Assembly: GCF_020921035.1 (NCBI RefSeq)
Contig: NC_063157.1
Location: 6,320,501 to 6,384,500, forward strand
Reading direction: 5' to 3'
DNA from: Rhodamnia argentea
Taxonomy: Eukaryota > Streptophyta > Magnoliopsida > Myrtales > Myrtaceae
DNA: 64,000 nucleotides
Below, in pieces: positions 12,301-23,768 of this stretch (the first letter of the stretch is position 1; each line of letters starts with the position of its first letter). Below the pieces are notes generated by a model. The model was not told the origin of the DNA, searched no databases, and saw nothing but the letters and a program-made list of their open reading frames with translations. The position numbers and the translations under genes are program-made.

Positions 12301-13229
12301 CGATAATCGGCTTCGCCCTTTGGAACCTGCAGGAATCAGCATGCATAAGCATCAATCAACATACCAAAAATCAAACCAAACACCAAAAAAAGAACAGCAA
12401 ATATAGAAAGAGCAAGAAATGCACGTTAACGCAAAAATAACTGCTAGAGAAGTTCACTCACTCTTTCCATCCAATGTTGCTAGTGTGATCAATGAAGTTA
12501 AGATCTCTCGGGAGGTACGAAAACGTATGCAGCAGATCTAATCAACCCAAAAACACAACCACAAAACCAAATCCAGTAAGTAACCCCATAAACCCGAACT
12601 GCAATCACATCATCTAAACCCACCAAAGCAAGAAAACAAAAGAGCTCACCATCTTGAGTGACAAGTGGGTAATCCGAAGCACTGAGATTGATGAACCAAT
12701 CCCAATCCCCACCTTCCCTCAACAAGATAGCAGCAGCATGGAGTGTGTTAGCCACCATTGTTGGCCCTCTGTAAGTGACGAGATTGGCCTTGGTGATCAT
12801 CCTCACGTTCTTAAATTTCACAAACACGGGATGCGTCTCCACGAAACGCTGCAGATCCAACCTCTCCTCGGGCTTGGACTCGAGGTCCAAGTGGACAACG
12901 TACTGGTTCCGTGGATGGTACAGGGCCATCAACGTCCTTTTGAGCATCGACCCGTCGCCGGTCGAGCCGGAGATCAAGTAAGCGAAGCGAGGCGGCGGCG
13001 GGACGGCAGAGACGGGAAGTGGGTGGAGCTTGGATTCAACGAAAGGAGAGCTCGATGCGGGGGAGAACCGGTAGAAGGGAAACAACGGCACGCCCTCCGG
13101 CGAGGTCAGCGTGGTGAGGAAGAGCAAGAAGAGGGAGACGATCGAGCCGATGGCCAGAGGGAAGATCCACCTCCGCTCCATCGTTTGAGGATGTCTCAGG
13201 TGCATGTAATAGCTCTTTAGCCTCTTCAT
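9331..13229 (-). CDS. GLCAT14A: Beta-glucuronosyltransferase, GlcAT14A type (GT14 family)
   Basis: Four exons join in phase: 13,229-12,650, 12,537-12,462, 12,326-12,211 and 9,845-9,331, giving 428 residues. Plant members of this family (Core-2/I-branching, GT14) add glucuronic acid to arabinogalactan proteins in the Golgi. The protein has a short basic N-terminus, one membrane segment at about residues 21-41 (type II topology), then the catalytic domain with YLISGSTGDGSMLKRTL, NLVTYRGPTMVANTLHAAAI, DWDWFINLSASDYPLVTQDD, LPRDLNFIDHTSNIGWKE, FWVTQRRSVPTAFKLFTGSA and FHTVICNAQEFRNTTVNSD. It ends FRPRQCK. The length fits the family. I chose the ATG before KRLKSYY because homologues begin there; an in-frame ATG eight codons upstream (13,251-13,253) is an alternative. 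The last intron is long (2,365 bp). Paralogue GlcAT14B is the main alternative name. Confidence 0.93.
9846..12210 (-). other. Long third intron of the GT14 gene
   Basis: This 2,365-bp intron separates the FKLFTG exon from the SAWMAL exon. It is AT-rich, and I see no nested gene or clear transposon. It is far longer than the other two introns (112 and 135 bp). Confidence 0.8.
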
Positions 13230-15457
13230 TTGCCGTCGCCAGCACAATTCCACTCCAATCCGCCTCTCCCTCCCTCTCCCTCAAAAACCCACGCAGAGAG
13301 ACGCGCGCGGCGCGCGGAGACACCGTGATGCAACACGACGGGCACGAGAAAAATCCTTCCTTTCTTCCGTTTTCTGGGGTGAGAGGATCAAAGAAAGGGG
13401 ATTTCGAAGATGGGTCTGTTGGAAAACAGGAAATCAAGGATCTCTCTTCTTTCTTTTCTCGTGGGGAGGAGATGAGAGAGGAGTTACGAGAGGATAAGCT
13501 GAATCTACTACCTCAGCGAACCAGGCTACGCAGTGAAAGTTTGGTGGGAGATGTGGGGGGGTTTTGCAGATTTCTCTCTGTGCTTCTTCAGGTGAGAGAG
13601 AGCGGTGAGACTGTGTGTGTCGGATACGACGGCGAGATTAGTCAGACCCCGTGGTGTGATCGCTCCGAATTACAGGTCCTTCGCCGTGGAAGGTGGTGGG
13701 GAAGGAGGAGGCGAGAGGATTTGTACTTTGGTTGGTGATGGCGAGAGTGAAGATAAAGTTAGGAATCAATTGTTCTTCTGAAGCTGTTGGATTTACGTTG
13801 ATTTTACGGTCGATCTTGGTGGGTGAAAGTCTTGGATTGAGTGCAGGATTCAAGAAAGGGGTCGTCATCCATAAACAAACCGAAGGTATAATCTGAAAAT
13901 TCGATTTAATGATAAGAAACGTAAATTACGAGAATACAAACAAAAAAAAGATTTTTGATTGAACTTTTCGTAGATCCATGAAATGAATTCGACCGTATGG
14001 ATTTATATTATGCACATTGTGACAGGACCACCTTAAATATATGACTCGGTGGTGAGAATCAACTCGTGGCAAATCAGGATTTCTCGAAGGGCCACCAGCC
14101 AAAGGAAGAGGAAAAAAAGACAAATTAGGGGCATGTGCTTGAAAAAATTAGTGAATGTCTGCAGAATATTTGGAATTTTTAAAGATAAATAGACCTCAAT
14201 AAGATAAAGGAGATTTGAATCTAAATTTAACAACAACAATAGCAGCAGCAAAAATCATTAGAGATTTTTGTGATTAGTTGCTTGATGTACTCAACTCCTA
14301 TATTATAATTTAACAGGTCGTACATTGTTATATTATTTTATTATTAATTTTTTTCTCTCTCATAAATATTCGGCCGCTCCGATACCCTTATTGATTTTAC
14401 CTTTCATATAGACTGTCGGTAATTCGATAAATTGAAATCGCGCATATCAATTGCTTGAAAATATACTAGCACATATCCTTTTGGAGGGATAACTTTAGTT
14501 TTCCTTCCTTTTGATAACTCAAAACATTATCTGAGGATCAATATGCTCAAGACCTCTTTCGTCTTATCCTTTTTTTTCAAGACGTTATCCTTTTTATCCG
14601 TTCTTTTGTTTGTTTAAATTAAGAGATAGATGATAGAAGCTATCGAGCAGCAAACTCGTAAATTGGACGCAAGATGCTGTTTGTTTTGAATTAAGTTTGA
14701 GCAAAAATATTACTTTCCATTCAATTTTTAAAAATACTATACAATTTCTTTAAAAAAGGTAAAATTGTGTATGGACATATCAACATTATAGTGTTGCGAT
14801 AATTTCAGGGGTTTTTAATTGAAGAAACTCGAAAGGCATATAAGTTCAAGTAATATTTACATCGGAGCTATTGTGGTTCAAGTATGTATATCTTAATGGT
14901 AAGATTGTTGCAAAATAATGGTTGTAAGATCACATTAAGTGATAATGTCAGCTAACCAACAGAAAACAAAAGCGAAATCGAAAAGAAGAGAATTCAAAAG
15001 TTGAACTCAATTACTAAAAGCTCATTTTTAGATGCATGTGCCATTGTCAAGATCCTCAAGTCGATCAAGCTTTTTGCTACTGTATTAGTGTTTGATCGAA
15101 TAAAAAATGTAAACTAACCAAAAGGAAAAAAACAAAACAAAATAAAACAAAAAAGAAAGTCACATATTGGAACTTGGGTAATTAGAAAGAGAAATTGATA
15201 CAACTGAAACTTAAACATCTAGTCTGCTTGTAAAAAAATCTGATTACCTAAAGCCAGAAGATAATATTCAAAACTTCAATATACATGAGTAGTAACCTAA
15301 TTTTTAGAATCACAGTGCTACATATCCAACTTTCCACGGAACTTGTAATATTACTATAGCTTTGGGGGGGAAATCATAAAAATCTTCCAACCAAATGCTT
15401 GGCAGGAAGATTCATGAGAAATGCTAGAAAAATCTTCGTAATTTTTTATAACATTAA
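13230..15457. other. Leader/promoter region of the GT14 gene and AT-rich spacer
   Basis: The stretch from 13,230 to about 13,750 is pyrimidine-rich on the minus strand (CTCTC runs), consistent with the 5' leader of the minus-strand GT14 gene. The remainder is AT-rich with no gene or well-defined repeat. Confidence 0.5.
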
Positions 15458-15708
15458 GGCTCTTTTTGTTTTCGTGGAAAACCAATAATTTGAAAAGTAT
15501 TTTTCTAAAAATGATCGCTCATATCACTCACGAACAATTAATACAAGAAAAATATTCTCATCATTCACAAAAAAAAAAAAAATAGGGCATAAATTGTTGT
15601 TGATGATAGAAATAATTTCCATTAACTTATTAATTTAAGCAATACAAAAGATCATTTTTAGGAAAAATGACTTTCAAATCACTAATTTTTTGAGAAACAG
15701 ACGGAGCC
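15458..15708. mobile_element. Tourist-like MITE (PIF/Harbinger type) with TAA target duplication
   Basis: The 251-bp element begins GGCTCTTTTTGTTTTCGTGG and ends with the complement of GGCTCCGTCTGTTTCTC. It is flanked on both sides by TAA (15,455-15,457 and 15,709-15,711). A 3-bp TAA/TTA duplication with GGCTC-type ends is typical of Tourist-like MITEs. The interior is AT-rich and non-coding. The same interior words (AAAATGATC, GCAATACAAAAGATCATTTT) recur in the related copies near 16.4, 18.1, 43.1 and 45.2 kb. Confidence 0.85.
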
Positions 15709-16341
15709 TAATGATAAGCCCTTATTGAGGGCTCGACATGTTCATTTTAGAAGTAATTCTTAGAGAAGGGTGATATGCTTTTATAGGGTAATATCTCATT
15801 ATGCGGATCATACTTTTATAATGCAAAATGCTTTTAATGAAAGATGAATGGCATTCATTAGTTTTTCATCTTTTTTCCTTTTCGACGTTTGTTTGTTGTT
15901 GCTATTCTCAAGTGGTTTGCCCAAATAGGTAGATAGTTGACTCGTTGCTTTGGATGAGCATTAGCTATCGAGCCTCTCTTTTTAGATTAATCAGCATATA
16001 TATTTTGGTCAGGGCCAAAGAAAGATGGCACGAAATTGGCATCACGTGTCATCAGTGACACAAATTTGGGCATAAATGAATTTAGGATTCGAAAAGTTAT
16101 GTGCTCGAGGTTCTGTTTAGGGTATCGGTAAATGTACCATATAAAAAAAATCCTTAACCGTGCTATTAAAGCGTTTCTTCACTCATCGGTTCAGTTGAAT
16201 TCATTTTGATATGGCAAGTCTTCCGGACTAATAATGAAATACAAGAATGCAATGTAGAAGTGATTGATCGTGTTCTCTTTCATGTACCCTCTGTTCATTT
16301 TGCTTCCAATGAGGATCGTTGCTTGCCTCGTTAGAATGCTA
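15709..16341. other. AT-rich spacer, nothing recognised
   Basis: No gene or defined repeat seen between the two MITE copies. Confidence 0.5.
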
Positions 16342-16503
16342 TCTGTTTCATAAAAAATAAATGATCAACGACATTTTATGTCCGAACGTTTTAATAGATG
16401 ATGAAAATATTTTTTATTCACTTATTTTTACGAGCGATACAAATGATCAGTTTTTAGAAAAATGCTTTCTAAATTATTCATATTCCACGAAACAAATGAA
16501 ACA
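16342..16503. mobile_element. Partial copy of the Tourist-like MITE
   Basis: It contains AAATGATCAACG on the left and, on the right, CGATACAAATGATCAG followed by TTCCACGAAACAAATGAAAC, matching the body and inverted end of the 15,458-15,708 element. The terminal GGCTC bases are eroded, so the boundaries are approximate. Confidence 0.6.
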
Positions 16504-16896
16504 TTAATGTAACGAGTTTTGCCCCCCATAGGAGAAATTTCAATTTTAACGGAATTTTGATGTTGCAAATTAGTAATTATTGAAAATTCTAACATATTTT
16601 CGCAACTCTTCCTATAGTTTGTTTAGAGTTTTTTATTATTTTCTCCCATTATCAGAATTGAATTACAATGCAGTATAATATTGACAATTAGGAATTTTCT
16701 AAATGTCGCTGAGTCACTATGATTTATACTGATGCGTAATACGAACTAAGCACTCTGCCTTTGTTTTTCCATTGATTCAAGCTTGTCCTTGCTTCCATCT
16801 TTACTTAGACGAATACTTTTAGCAAAAAAAAAAAGAGGTGATTTTTCCCTCTAAAATATTAAACCTACTCGAAACCCATCCTAAATATAATATCAA
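16504..16896. other. AT-rich spacer, nothing recognised
   Basis: No gene or repeat beyond homopolymer runs. The last nine bases (TAATATCAA) are the left target duplication of the next element. Confidence 0.5.
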
Positions 16897-17294
16897 GGGG
16901 AAATGACACACATAGTCCCCGAGCTTCGGTTTAATGTGCAATATAGTCCCCGAACTTTAGCCCAATATGCATTTTGGTCCACAAAATTTTGACTTGTTCA
17001 ATGTAATCCATGAACTTTTAGTACATGTTCAATTTAGTCCCTAGACTATATGAAAATGTTCATTATAATCCCTGATCCAAAATTAATGGAAAGATTACAT
17101 TGAATATTTTCATATAGTTCGGGGACTATATTGAATATGTAGCAAAAGTCCGGGGACTATATTGAGCAACTAAAAATTCAGGGATCATATTGAACAGTAG
17201 GCTAAAGTTCAAGGACCATATTGAACAGATTTAAAGTTCAAGGACCATAATGCACATTAACTCAAAGTTCATGGACTCTTTAGGTTATTATCCC
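16897..17294. mobile_element. Mutator-like foldback MITE with perfect 9-bp target duplication
   Basis: The element is 398 bp and flanked by the exact 9-mer TAATATCAA (16,888-16,896 and 17,295-17,303), the duplication length of Mutator-like elements. Each arm is itself a series of about 28-35 bp related units: ATAGTCCCCGAACTTTAG-type units on the left, and the inverted AAAGTTCAAGGACCATATTG-type units on the right. The whole element could fold into a long imperfect hairpin. There is no coding capacity. Ends begin GGGGAAATGAC and, read from the other side, GGGATAATAAC. Confidence 0.9.
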
Positions 17295-17303
17295 TAATAT
17301 CAA

Positions 17304-18017
17304 TGAATGATCAATTTATTGTCATTATTTTGGTTTTTTAACTTCAAGATTTTATCATAGCTAATCATTAGAAATTAACCCCATGTGAACATCACTTGAA
17401 CTTGAAGTTAATGTAACTTGGGGTCGTGATTTAGTTATTAGACAATGGTGCACGCGGCTATGTCTAAGAATGACAGTTCAACGAAGCAGTTACTCACATA
17501 TTTTTAAAAGGTAATTTTTTTCTAACCTTGGAAGCACAAGACACTATTCGGAAGCTTCCATATCTTATTAACGTATGTTCGGTGCTCGACACGTATCCGA
17601 CATTCTCGGACAAGTGGTCGGCGCTCCAGACGTGCCAACGACCCACAAATTCAGCATCTTGCCATGCACGGGTCAATTTTAAACATTTTCAATAAATTAT
17701 GAGTCAAAATTTAAATCTATCAAATATATATACTTAAGTGATATATCCAGACACCTCCAAATTAATGTACCCAACCAGCCCAAAAAAAATATGATCGTGA
17801 ATTCTTAAAAGAAGAAGAAGAAGAAAAAACAGAAAAAACGCATCGCCGATACATAATAATTTATCATGTACACATAAAAATGCACATTTAATATTCAACG
17901 TGTCTCGACATGTGGGAATTCTTTATTTTTTTAGAAATGACGTGTCGGTGTCGGTGCTATTTAGTTAGCAAGTCACTAGTGAAGCAATAATTACAATGAC
18001 TTGATGATAACCACAAG
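17304..18017. other. AT-rich spacer, no gene recognised
   Basis: A 60-codon minus-strand frame lies at 17,494-17,676, but nothing around it supports a gene. Confidence 0.5.
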
Positions 18018-18225
18018 GCTTCATTTGTCTAACGAAAATGAATGTTTTGAAAAATATTTTTTTGAAAATGATCATTTGTATTGCTTATAAAAAAAAATGA
18101 ACGGAAAGATATTTTTTAATCTTTCACAAAAATATCTATATATAAATTATTGTAAAAAATTAAAATATTTCTCATTAATTAATTATTTCAAGCAACACAT
18201 GCAATGATTTCTTAAAAAGAAAGAG
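18018..18225. mobile_element. Partial copy of the Tourist-like MITE
   Basis: It begins GGCTTCATTTGTCTAACG and carries AAAATGATCATTTGTATTGC, followed by a second-half stretch similar to that of the 15.5-kb copy. The right end is lost. The boundaries are approximate. Confidence 0.6.
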
Positions 18226-20550
18226 GGGGCATTATTCTGTGATTTGGATGACAGAACCGTAGATACGCGAGGATGTCTCATCACTCCTGGCATTTATTAT
18301 TATTGGTGTTATTACTTTCTTTTTTCCCCTAGATAATACGCTTAACATATTGTTAAATTTTGTTGTTGTTGTAGTAGTAGTAGTTTCCGACCGACTCTTG
18401 AGAGTGACATAGACCATTTATTTCATACATGTATAATATTGTATAATTGATTTTATAGACCATTGACTTTGTCCTATACAGACATTCATTGATCTTTTTA
18501 ATGTATGGTCCCAAATAGAGATGGGTAAACTCTCTTTCCTATATTCAAGGTGTCCTTTTTTAGAGGCCATCTTCTTTTTTCTCCAAATGTGTACAAGGAA
18601 ACTATTTTAGGGCTCTGGTAATAGAAGCTGGTGACATCCTCAACCAATTGCTCATATGGGATAAGAACTTATTTTAAATTCATTTTCCTTTTGGATTTAC
18701 ACACTTACACATTCCTTTCGGGCCACTTTAAGAGGTATCGACTTGTATGACTGTCGGATTAATAAGCTATACCAAAAGGCGACATGCACACCCCCTCACG
18801 CACTCGAGATCAGCTGAGTGCTGAAGAAGTTCTGGGCACTTTATATATTTGCAAAATAACATATCATCGCGTTATATAAGTAAGCCATTGGTGCGGAGAT
18901 TGCCGAATCCGGCTTACCTCAGGTCGGACCGGCCCAACAACAAGAGGTACATATTAGAGAACTCCCACGATCTAGAAGTACAAATTCGGAGGTTCAGATT
19001 AGTGAAGCCCCCTGTCATGTCAAGGGCCACATAGGAACTCCAATAGCATCAGTCCATAAATATGAATCTAAATGGTCCTAATTAGCTTAGCTGCTTGCCT
19101 AAACAGCAGTACTTTAGCCATAAAGAAATGGGTGAGTAGACTTTAAACCTACATCTTGCGCGACGACTTTCAGACACAGAAAGCTAGGGAACCTACCACC
19201 GTTTTGCACGAATCTTTTGGCATTGCAATGTAGCTGTGCGGAAGCATCTAACAAGCGAGGCGGTCACCTACGAAGAGATCGACGTCAGGGTCCCCATTAT
19301 TATTGTCTACGTAGGGACTATACAAGAATCAAGAGAGGAGACCGGCGAGGCATTAACTTCATTCGGGAAAAGACCCACGCCATGCAGTGCGATAAGGTTG
19401 AATTTGACCGACCAATCATCTCTCGACACGTGTTATCGTTATGCCATTATGCTGACAGGAGCATGCGACGTAGATAGATGGGTTCTCCGCATTAACAGTC
19501 TCGATGGGACACTTAATTATCCGATGATTCGTCTAGATAATATATCGCTTTACTGTTATTCGATTGAGCACGCAAGAGTGCTATCACCGTATAAAAAGTC
19601 GGAAAAATTAGAATGTTGTTTACTTATGAAACAGTCACAAATGTTATTTGGCATGCTTTTTCTCCGCCCGTCTTCTAGGCTGTCGCCGGTCAATGTCGGG
19701 CGATGACCCTTCAACCGTAACATCCAATCCGGGTACACATCCCGGACGCGTTTTGCAGATTGATTTCCCAGTAAGGTTGCAGGCCGAGGTTGCGGTTCCA
19801 GTTCTAGCATCAACAAAGTCCATACGCGCTTTAAAATTCGCAAGAACAGAGTCAACAGAAGAGCCGGATCCTTTGAAAAGTCTCCTGCTTCGCTCCTTTC
19901 CAAAGACAAGCAGCATTTTGAGCCGATTTGGAGAGGAGAGAACAAGAAGAAGATCTACAACAATGGAACAACTGCCAAATGTATCCCGGCATTAGCCAAC
20001 ATCCACTGGAACATACGTATACTCACCATATCATCGCCAAAATAAATAGCCGCCGGAAAGAATTAGAAAACATAATGCCAAAGCATAACTTTTAAATCGG
20101 ACCAAAGCGGTTGGATTTGAATCTGTGGTCGGATTGGACTAGTATACTCTGTTCAGCTGATATCAAAGGCATGATGCATTGGCAAGTACAAATTAAGTTC
20201 CTCACCTCTAATTTATATAACAGAAGATAAAATTGGAAGCTGCTCCAAACAATAATGTGGAACATGTAGCATTCAGCAGGTAAATAGATCCACTTTCATT
20301 GAAGAGGAGAACAAACAGTTCCCCAGGAAAATGATTTACAGAAGAATCGACAAAATAGAAGTATTTCACAACATGAACCTCCGCCAAGCTTAATGTTTTC
20401 CATTTCCCATCTCAGGGAAAACCATCTCGGCTCCATCACGCCCTTTCAAGTTTGCTGATTTTCTGAGGAACTATGTTTTTGCTGCTTCTTTTTTTCCGCC
20501 GGGCAAGTGCAATTCTATGGAGCTAACTACCTCAGGCTCTTTTAAGATTG
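18226..20550. other. Spacer and probable 3' region of the PPR gene
   Basis: No gene recognised. Open frames at 19,217-19,706 (plus) and 19,556-19,945 (minus) overlap each other and match nothing known. The stretch nearest 20,551 is likely 3' untranslated sequence of the minus-strand PPR gene. A short run of GTA repeats lies near 18,371-18,384. Confidence 0.5.
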
Positions 20551-22593
20551 TCATCTGATGATATGCCTCTCATTCAACCTGTTCATGATTCTGGATGCAT
20601 CATTGAGTCTATTTGCTCTCTCGTATATACTCGCCACAACAAGATGCAACTCCTTCTTGTTAATGTTCTGATCAGAGTCAAGTCTCTGAAACAGAGACTC
20701 TACCATCGTAAAGTCCTTCCTTGCACCGTAGAGACTGAGCATCTGGAAGTGAACTTCATCTGAGAAAATGCATCCCTCTTCCTGCATCTCCACATACACT
20801 GCATCTGCCTTTTCAAAGTCGCGCAATTTCCCATAAGCATTCAGGATGATAGCAATGACATTGGAATCAGGAAAGTACCCAGCCAGTCTCATCTTATCAA
20901 ACACCTCAATGACGTTGGCATACTTTCTATTCCTTGAGAGCAGCTCGATCATGCAGCCAAATACCGCTATATCCTTTATCTCTCCTGCATCAAAAGCTTG
21001 GCGGAAGACCCAAGTGGCCTCCTCTAACCGACCAGCTCTAGCAAGAATTGTTATTGCGATCTCTCTGGGGATATTGTCTGGGCGCCTAAGCTCATGGAGT
21101 AATCTCTTTGCATGACCAACCAGACCGGCCCTTTCATAAGCCACAATCATGGTCTGATAAAGCACCTGATCAATCTCAACCCCAGAGCTCCTCAGCTTTT
21201 GAAACAATGTTGCTGCCCGGTCTAATTTTCCTGCCTTGCCCCATATCGCAATTATTGTGGAGTAAGTAATTGCATTTGGTTCAATTCCTATAGTCTGCAT
21301 CTCTCGGACCAGATTTGACGCCTTCTCATGCTCAAGAGATTTTCCATATATCTTTATCATAGTATTATAGGTAACAACATTCTGCTCAATATCCTTCCTC
21401 TGCATCAGTCTAAACAGATGAATGGCTTCACCAAAGAGTTCGGCCTCGCCATACACCCTCAAAAGTGTATTATAACTAACAACATTTGGCTCAATTGCCA
21501 TCTTCCTCATGCTCCAAAACAGTCTATCGGCTTCCTTAGCCATGTCTAGCTGACCATAGACATCGATCATAATGTTGCATGTGGTGAGATCAAGTGGACA
21601 CTTAACCTCGTTCATCTCAGAAAACACAGACAATGCCTCCACAAACTTCTGACTCTCCACATATATATAGAGCAATGTCGAATAACTGACAGTATCTGGC
21701 ATAACACCCGCTGCCTGCATTTCCTTAAGAAGAAGCCGGGCCTCACGAAAAAGCTTTGCTTTACCAAACACGTTAACCATGGTATTATACGCAACGAGGT
21801 CTGGGATTATCCCCGAATTCTTCAGCCTCGAGAAGATCGAGATCGCCTTCGAGTAGTCCCCCAGCTTTCGTGACAGCTCAATCAAGTTACTATACAGAAC
21901 AAGGTCGCCCGACACGCGGTCCTGCTCCATCCTCTGAAGCCAAGAAAGCGCGGAATCGAACATACCCACCTTGCCAAAATGCGTGATCAGCGTCGAGTAA
22001 GTGTACCTGTCGGGCGCGAGGCCCCTCTGGCGCATTTCCTCGAACAGGCCATGAGCGACGGCCCACTGCCTCGCGCGGAGCGCATTGCGCATCGTCACGT
22101 TGTAGGCGAACACCGAGGGAGTGTAGCGGGCCTCCTCGTTGATCCAATCGAGGAGAGCCAGGGACCTCTGCCAGTCCTGCTCGCGGGAGAGGAGGGAGAC
22201 CATGAAGCGGATCGAGAGTTGCCTGCCCTTGTAAGGGGACATGAGAGAGAAGAGCTCTTGCTCGTTGCAGGTCTCCGAGATGGACGAAGCGAGCTCGTCC
22301 ATGTCAACGCTGTGATCGAGATGGGGTGATTCTGATCTCCGGAAGGTGGGTGTCCTGCGCCGAGGTTGTGGGGTTCTCCTCCAGACATCCTTGTTGACTG
22401 TTGAAGAAGAAGAAGAAGAAGAAGAAGAAGCTGAGACTGCGGAAAGGGTGAGAGAGATTGGGGAGTGCTGAGCTTTGCTGTTGATGAAGGAGGGTCTGAC
22501 GAATGGCGAAGCAGGAAGGAAGGAAGAAGAAGATAGCGTCAGTTCCACTTGCATGGTTGCTGCATAGCGGCTTCGGAGAGACCAAGTGCTCAA
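20551..22593 (-). CDS. EMB3140: P-type pentatricopeptide repeat protein, probably chloroplast (PDM3/EMB3140-like)
   Basis: A single uninterrupted exon encodes 680 residues. The first 80 or so residues are rich in Ser, Arg and Pro with few acidic residues, as in a plastid transit peptide; a second Met at residue 14 could be the true start. From about residue 157 onward there are some 14 consecutive 35-residue PPR units of P type, such as DRYTYSTLITHFGKVGMFDS, NVVSYNTLLRVYGEAELFGE and NAITYSTIIAIWGKAGKLDR. No SMR, E or DYW tail follows. P-type PPR proteins bind organelle transcripts and act in splicing, stability or translation. Length, the lack of introns and the neighbours match Arabidopsis At5g39980 (EMB3140/PDM3), needed for chloroplast development. 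The identity is from memory; membership of the family is certain. Confidence 0.92.
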   Translation of the reverse strand: MSTWSLRSRYAATMQVELTLSSSSFLPASPFVRPSFINSKAQHSPISLTLSAVSASSSSSSSSSTVNKDVWRRTPQPRRRTPTFRRSESPHLDHSVDMDELASSISETCNEQELFSLMSPYKGRQLSIRFMVSLLSREQDWQRSLALLDWINEEARYTPSVFAYNVTMRNALRARQWAVAHGLFEEMRQRGLAPDRYTYSTLITHFGKVGMFDSALSWLQRMEQDRVSGDLVLYSNLIELSRKLGDYSKAISIFSRLKNSGIIPDLVAYNTMVNVFGKAKLFREARLLLKEMQAAGVMPDTVSYSTLLYIYVESQKFVEALSVFSEMNEVKCPLDLTTCNIMIDVYGQLDMAKEADRLFWSMRKMAIEPNVVSYNTLLRVYGEAELFGEAIHLFRLMQRKDIEQNVVTYNTMIKIYGKSLEHEKASNLVREMQTIGIEPNAITYSTIIAIWGKAGKLDRAATLFQKLRSSGVEIDQVLYQTMIVAYERAGLVGHAKRLLHELRRPDNIPREIAITILARAGRLEEATWVFRQAFDAGEIKDIAVFGCMIELLSRNRKYANVIEVFDKMRLAGYFPDSNVIAIILNAYGKLRDFEKADAVYVEMQEEGCIFSDEVHFQMLSLYGARKDFTMVESLFQRLDSDQNINKKELHLVVASIYERANRLNDASRIMNRLNERHIIR
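22399..22431. repeat. Trinucleotide repeat coding a serine run in the PPR protein
   Basis: An (AGA)n tract on the plus strand reads as TCT serine codons on the minus strand and gives a run of nine serines in the putative transit peptide. Length variation here would change only the flexible targeting region. Confidence 0.85.
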
Positions 22594-22784
22594 TGTTTCT
22601 CCGACCGTAATATCACCAAATTGACTTTGTTTATCCGGAAATTCAACAAGTTCTCCATATTTTGATGAATTTGTTCTAATCTTTTAGGAATAATTAGAGT
22701 CAACTAATCCAAAGGATCGCAATATAATGAATCTTGTATAAGGTTAGAAATTGCGTTAAGGTAGGCTCGACTAATTTTTATGAA

Positions 22785-23380
22785 GGGTCAATATCGGGAA
22801 AAGACTCAAATCGATACACTTATAACAAATTTACTTCAAAATATTTTTTTGACAAAAAAACTCCCAAACCGATACCATATGAAAAATCTACCTCAAACTA
22901 TTTTTTTGACTACCAAAAATCTCAAACCGGTACACTTGTGTCAAATTTACCCCAAACGGGTACATTTATGACAAATTTACCCTCCGTTAGTTTCTAGTTA
23001 AATTTTACCGTTAAATTATTGAGTTGGATGACATATGGCAGCTAACGGGTGTACTAGTTTAGGGTTTTCATTCGCTGTTTGTTAGAGATTTATCAGTTTG
23101 GAATTTTATGCGGTATTAACCCGATTTAACGAAAAACAACGATGGGTAAATTTATCACATGTATACTAATTTGCTGCTTTTGATGGTAAAAAAATTTAGT
23201 TTGAGGTAAATTTATTATGGGTGTATTAGTTTGGGATTTTTTATGATCGGACAAATAATTTTGATAAATTTGTTACGTGTGTTTCAGTTTTGAATTTTTT
23301 GTGATAAAAAAAAATAGTTTGAGGTATATTTATCACAGTATAGGTGTACAGTTCAGACACCGCTGGTTTTCCTTGAAAAC
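22785..23380. mobile_element. Foldback element with repeated arm units (AAATTTACC family)
   Basis: The left half holds three or four tandem units of about 50 bp with the core CGATACACTTATAACAAATT or AAACCGGTACACTTGTG followed by CAAATTTACC. The right half carries the same units inverted (GGTAAATTTATCACATG, GAGGTAAATTTATTATGGG, GTTTGAGGTATATTTATC). The centre is unique. The layout matches that of the 16.9-kb element, with unrelated sequence, so it is probably another Mutator-like MITE with multiplied terminal repeats. It lies upstream of the PPR gene and downstream of the HIPL gene. The ends are approximate. Confidence 0.75.
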
Positions 23381-23768
23381 AGATTATGTACGGGGATCCG
23401 GCTAACCATTTATGCACTGTCCAAAATAAATCCTTTCATTACAAGAACATGGTGAAAGCAAATTTGAGGATGAAAATGCTCTTTCCCATTATCTCCCTGA
23501 ACTGCGAAACTATCAAGCACTGGAAAACAGTCGCCTCCTTGAATGCGTGAATCTTTCTGTGTGAAAGAAGAATGTATAGCCTTTGATTGGAAACTCGAGA
23601 AGCATCTGCCCTACGAAAACTGCTGCAAATTCAGTTCACTTCATTCCTTGTGCGGACGATCGGATACAAAGTCACCGTTTCTCGCTCTCGTGTTCCTACT
23701 CGTTACAGCGATGTGATGAAGCTAGCGAGTAACATGCTTTTCGCAATCTGACAGCAGGAATTTCCCGG
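23381..23768. other. Probable 3' region of the HIPL gene
   Basis: No frame of note. The sequence directly follows the minus-strand stop codon at 23,769 and probably forms the 3' untranslated region. Confidence 0.5.

Noticed and set aside
12654..13220. 188-codon frame on the plus strand over the first GT14 exon
   Set aside because: Shadow of the minus-strand exon, which has clear family motifs and correct splice sites.
19217..19945. Overlapping open frames on both strands (up to 156 codons)
   Set aside because: No family resemblance, no splice pattern, and frames on opposite strands are open over the same bases; consistent with chance.
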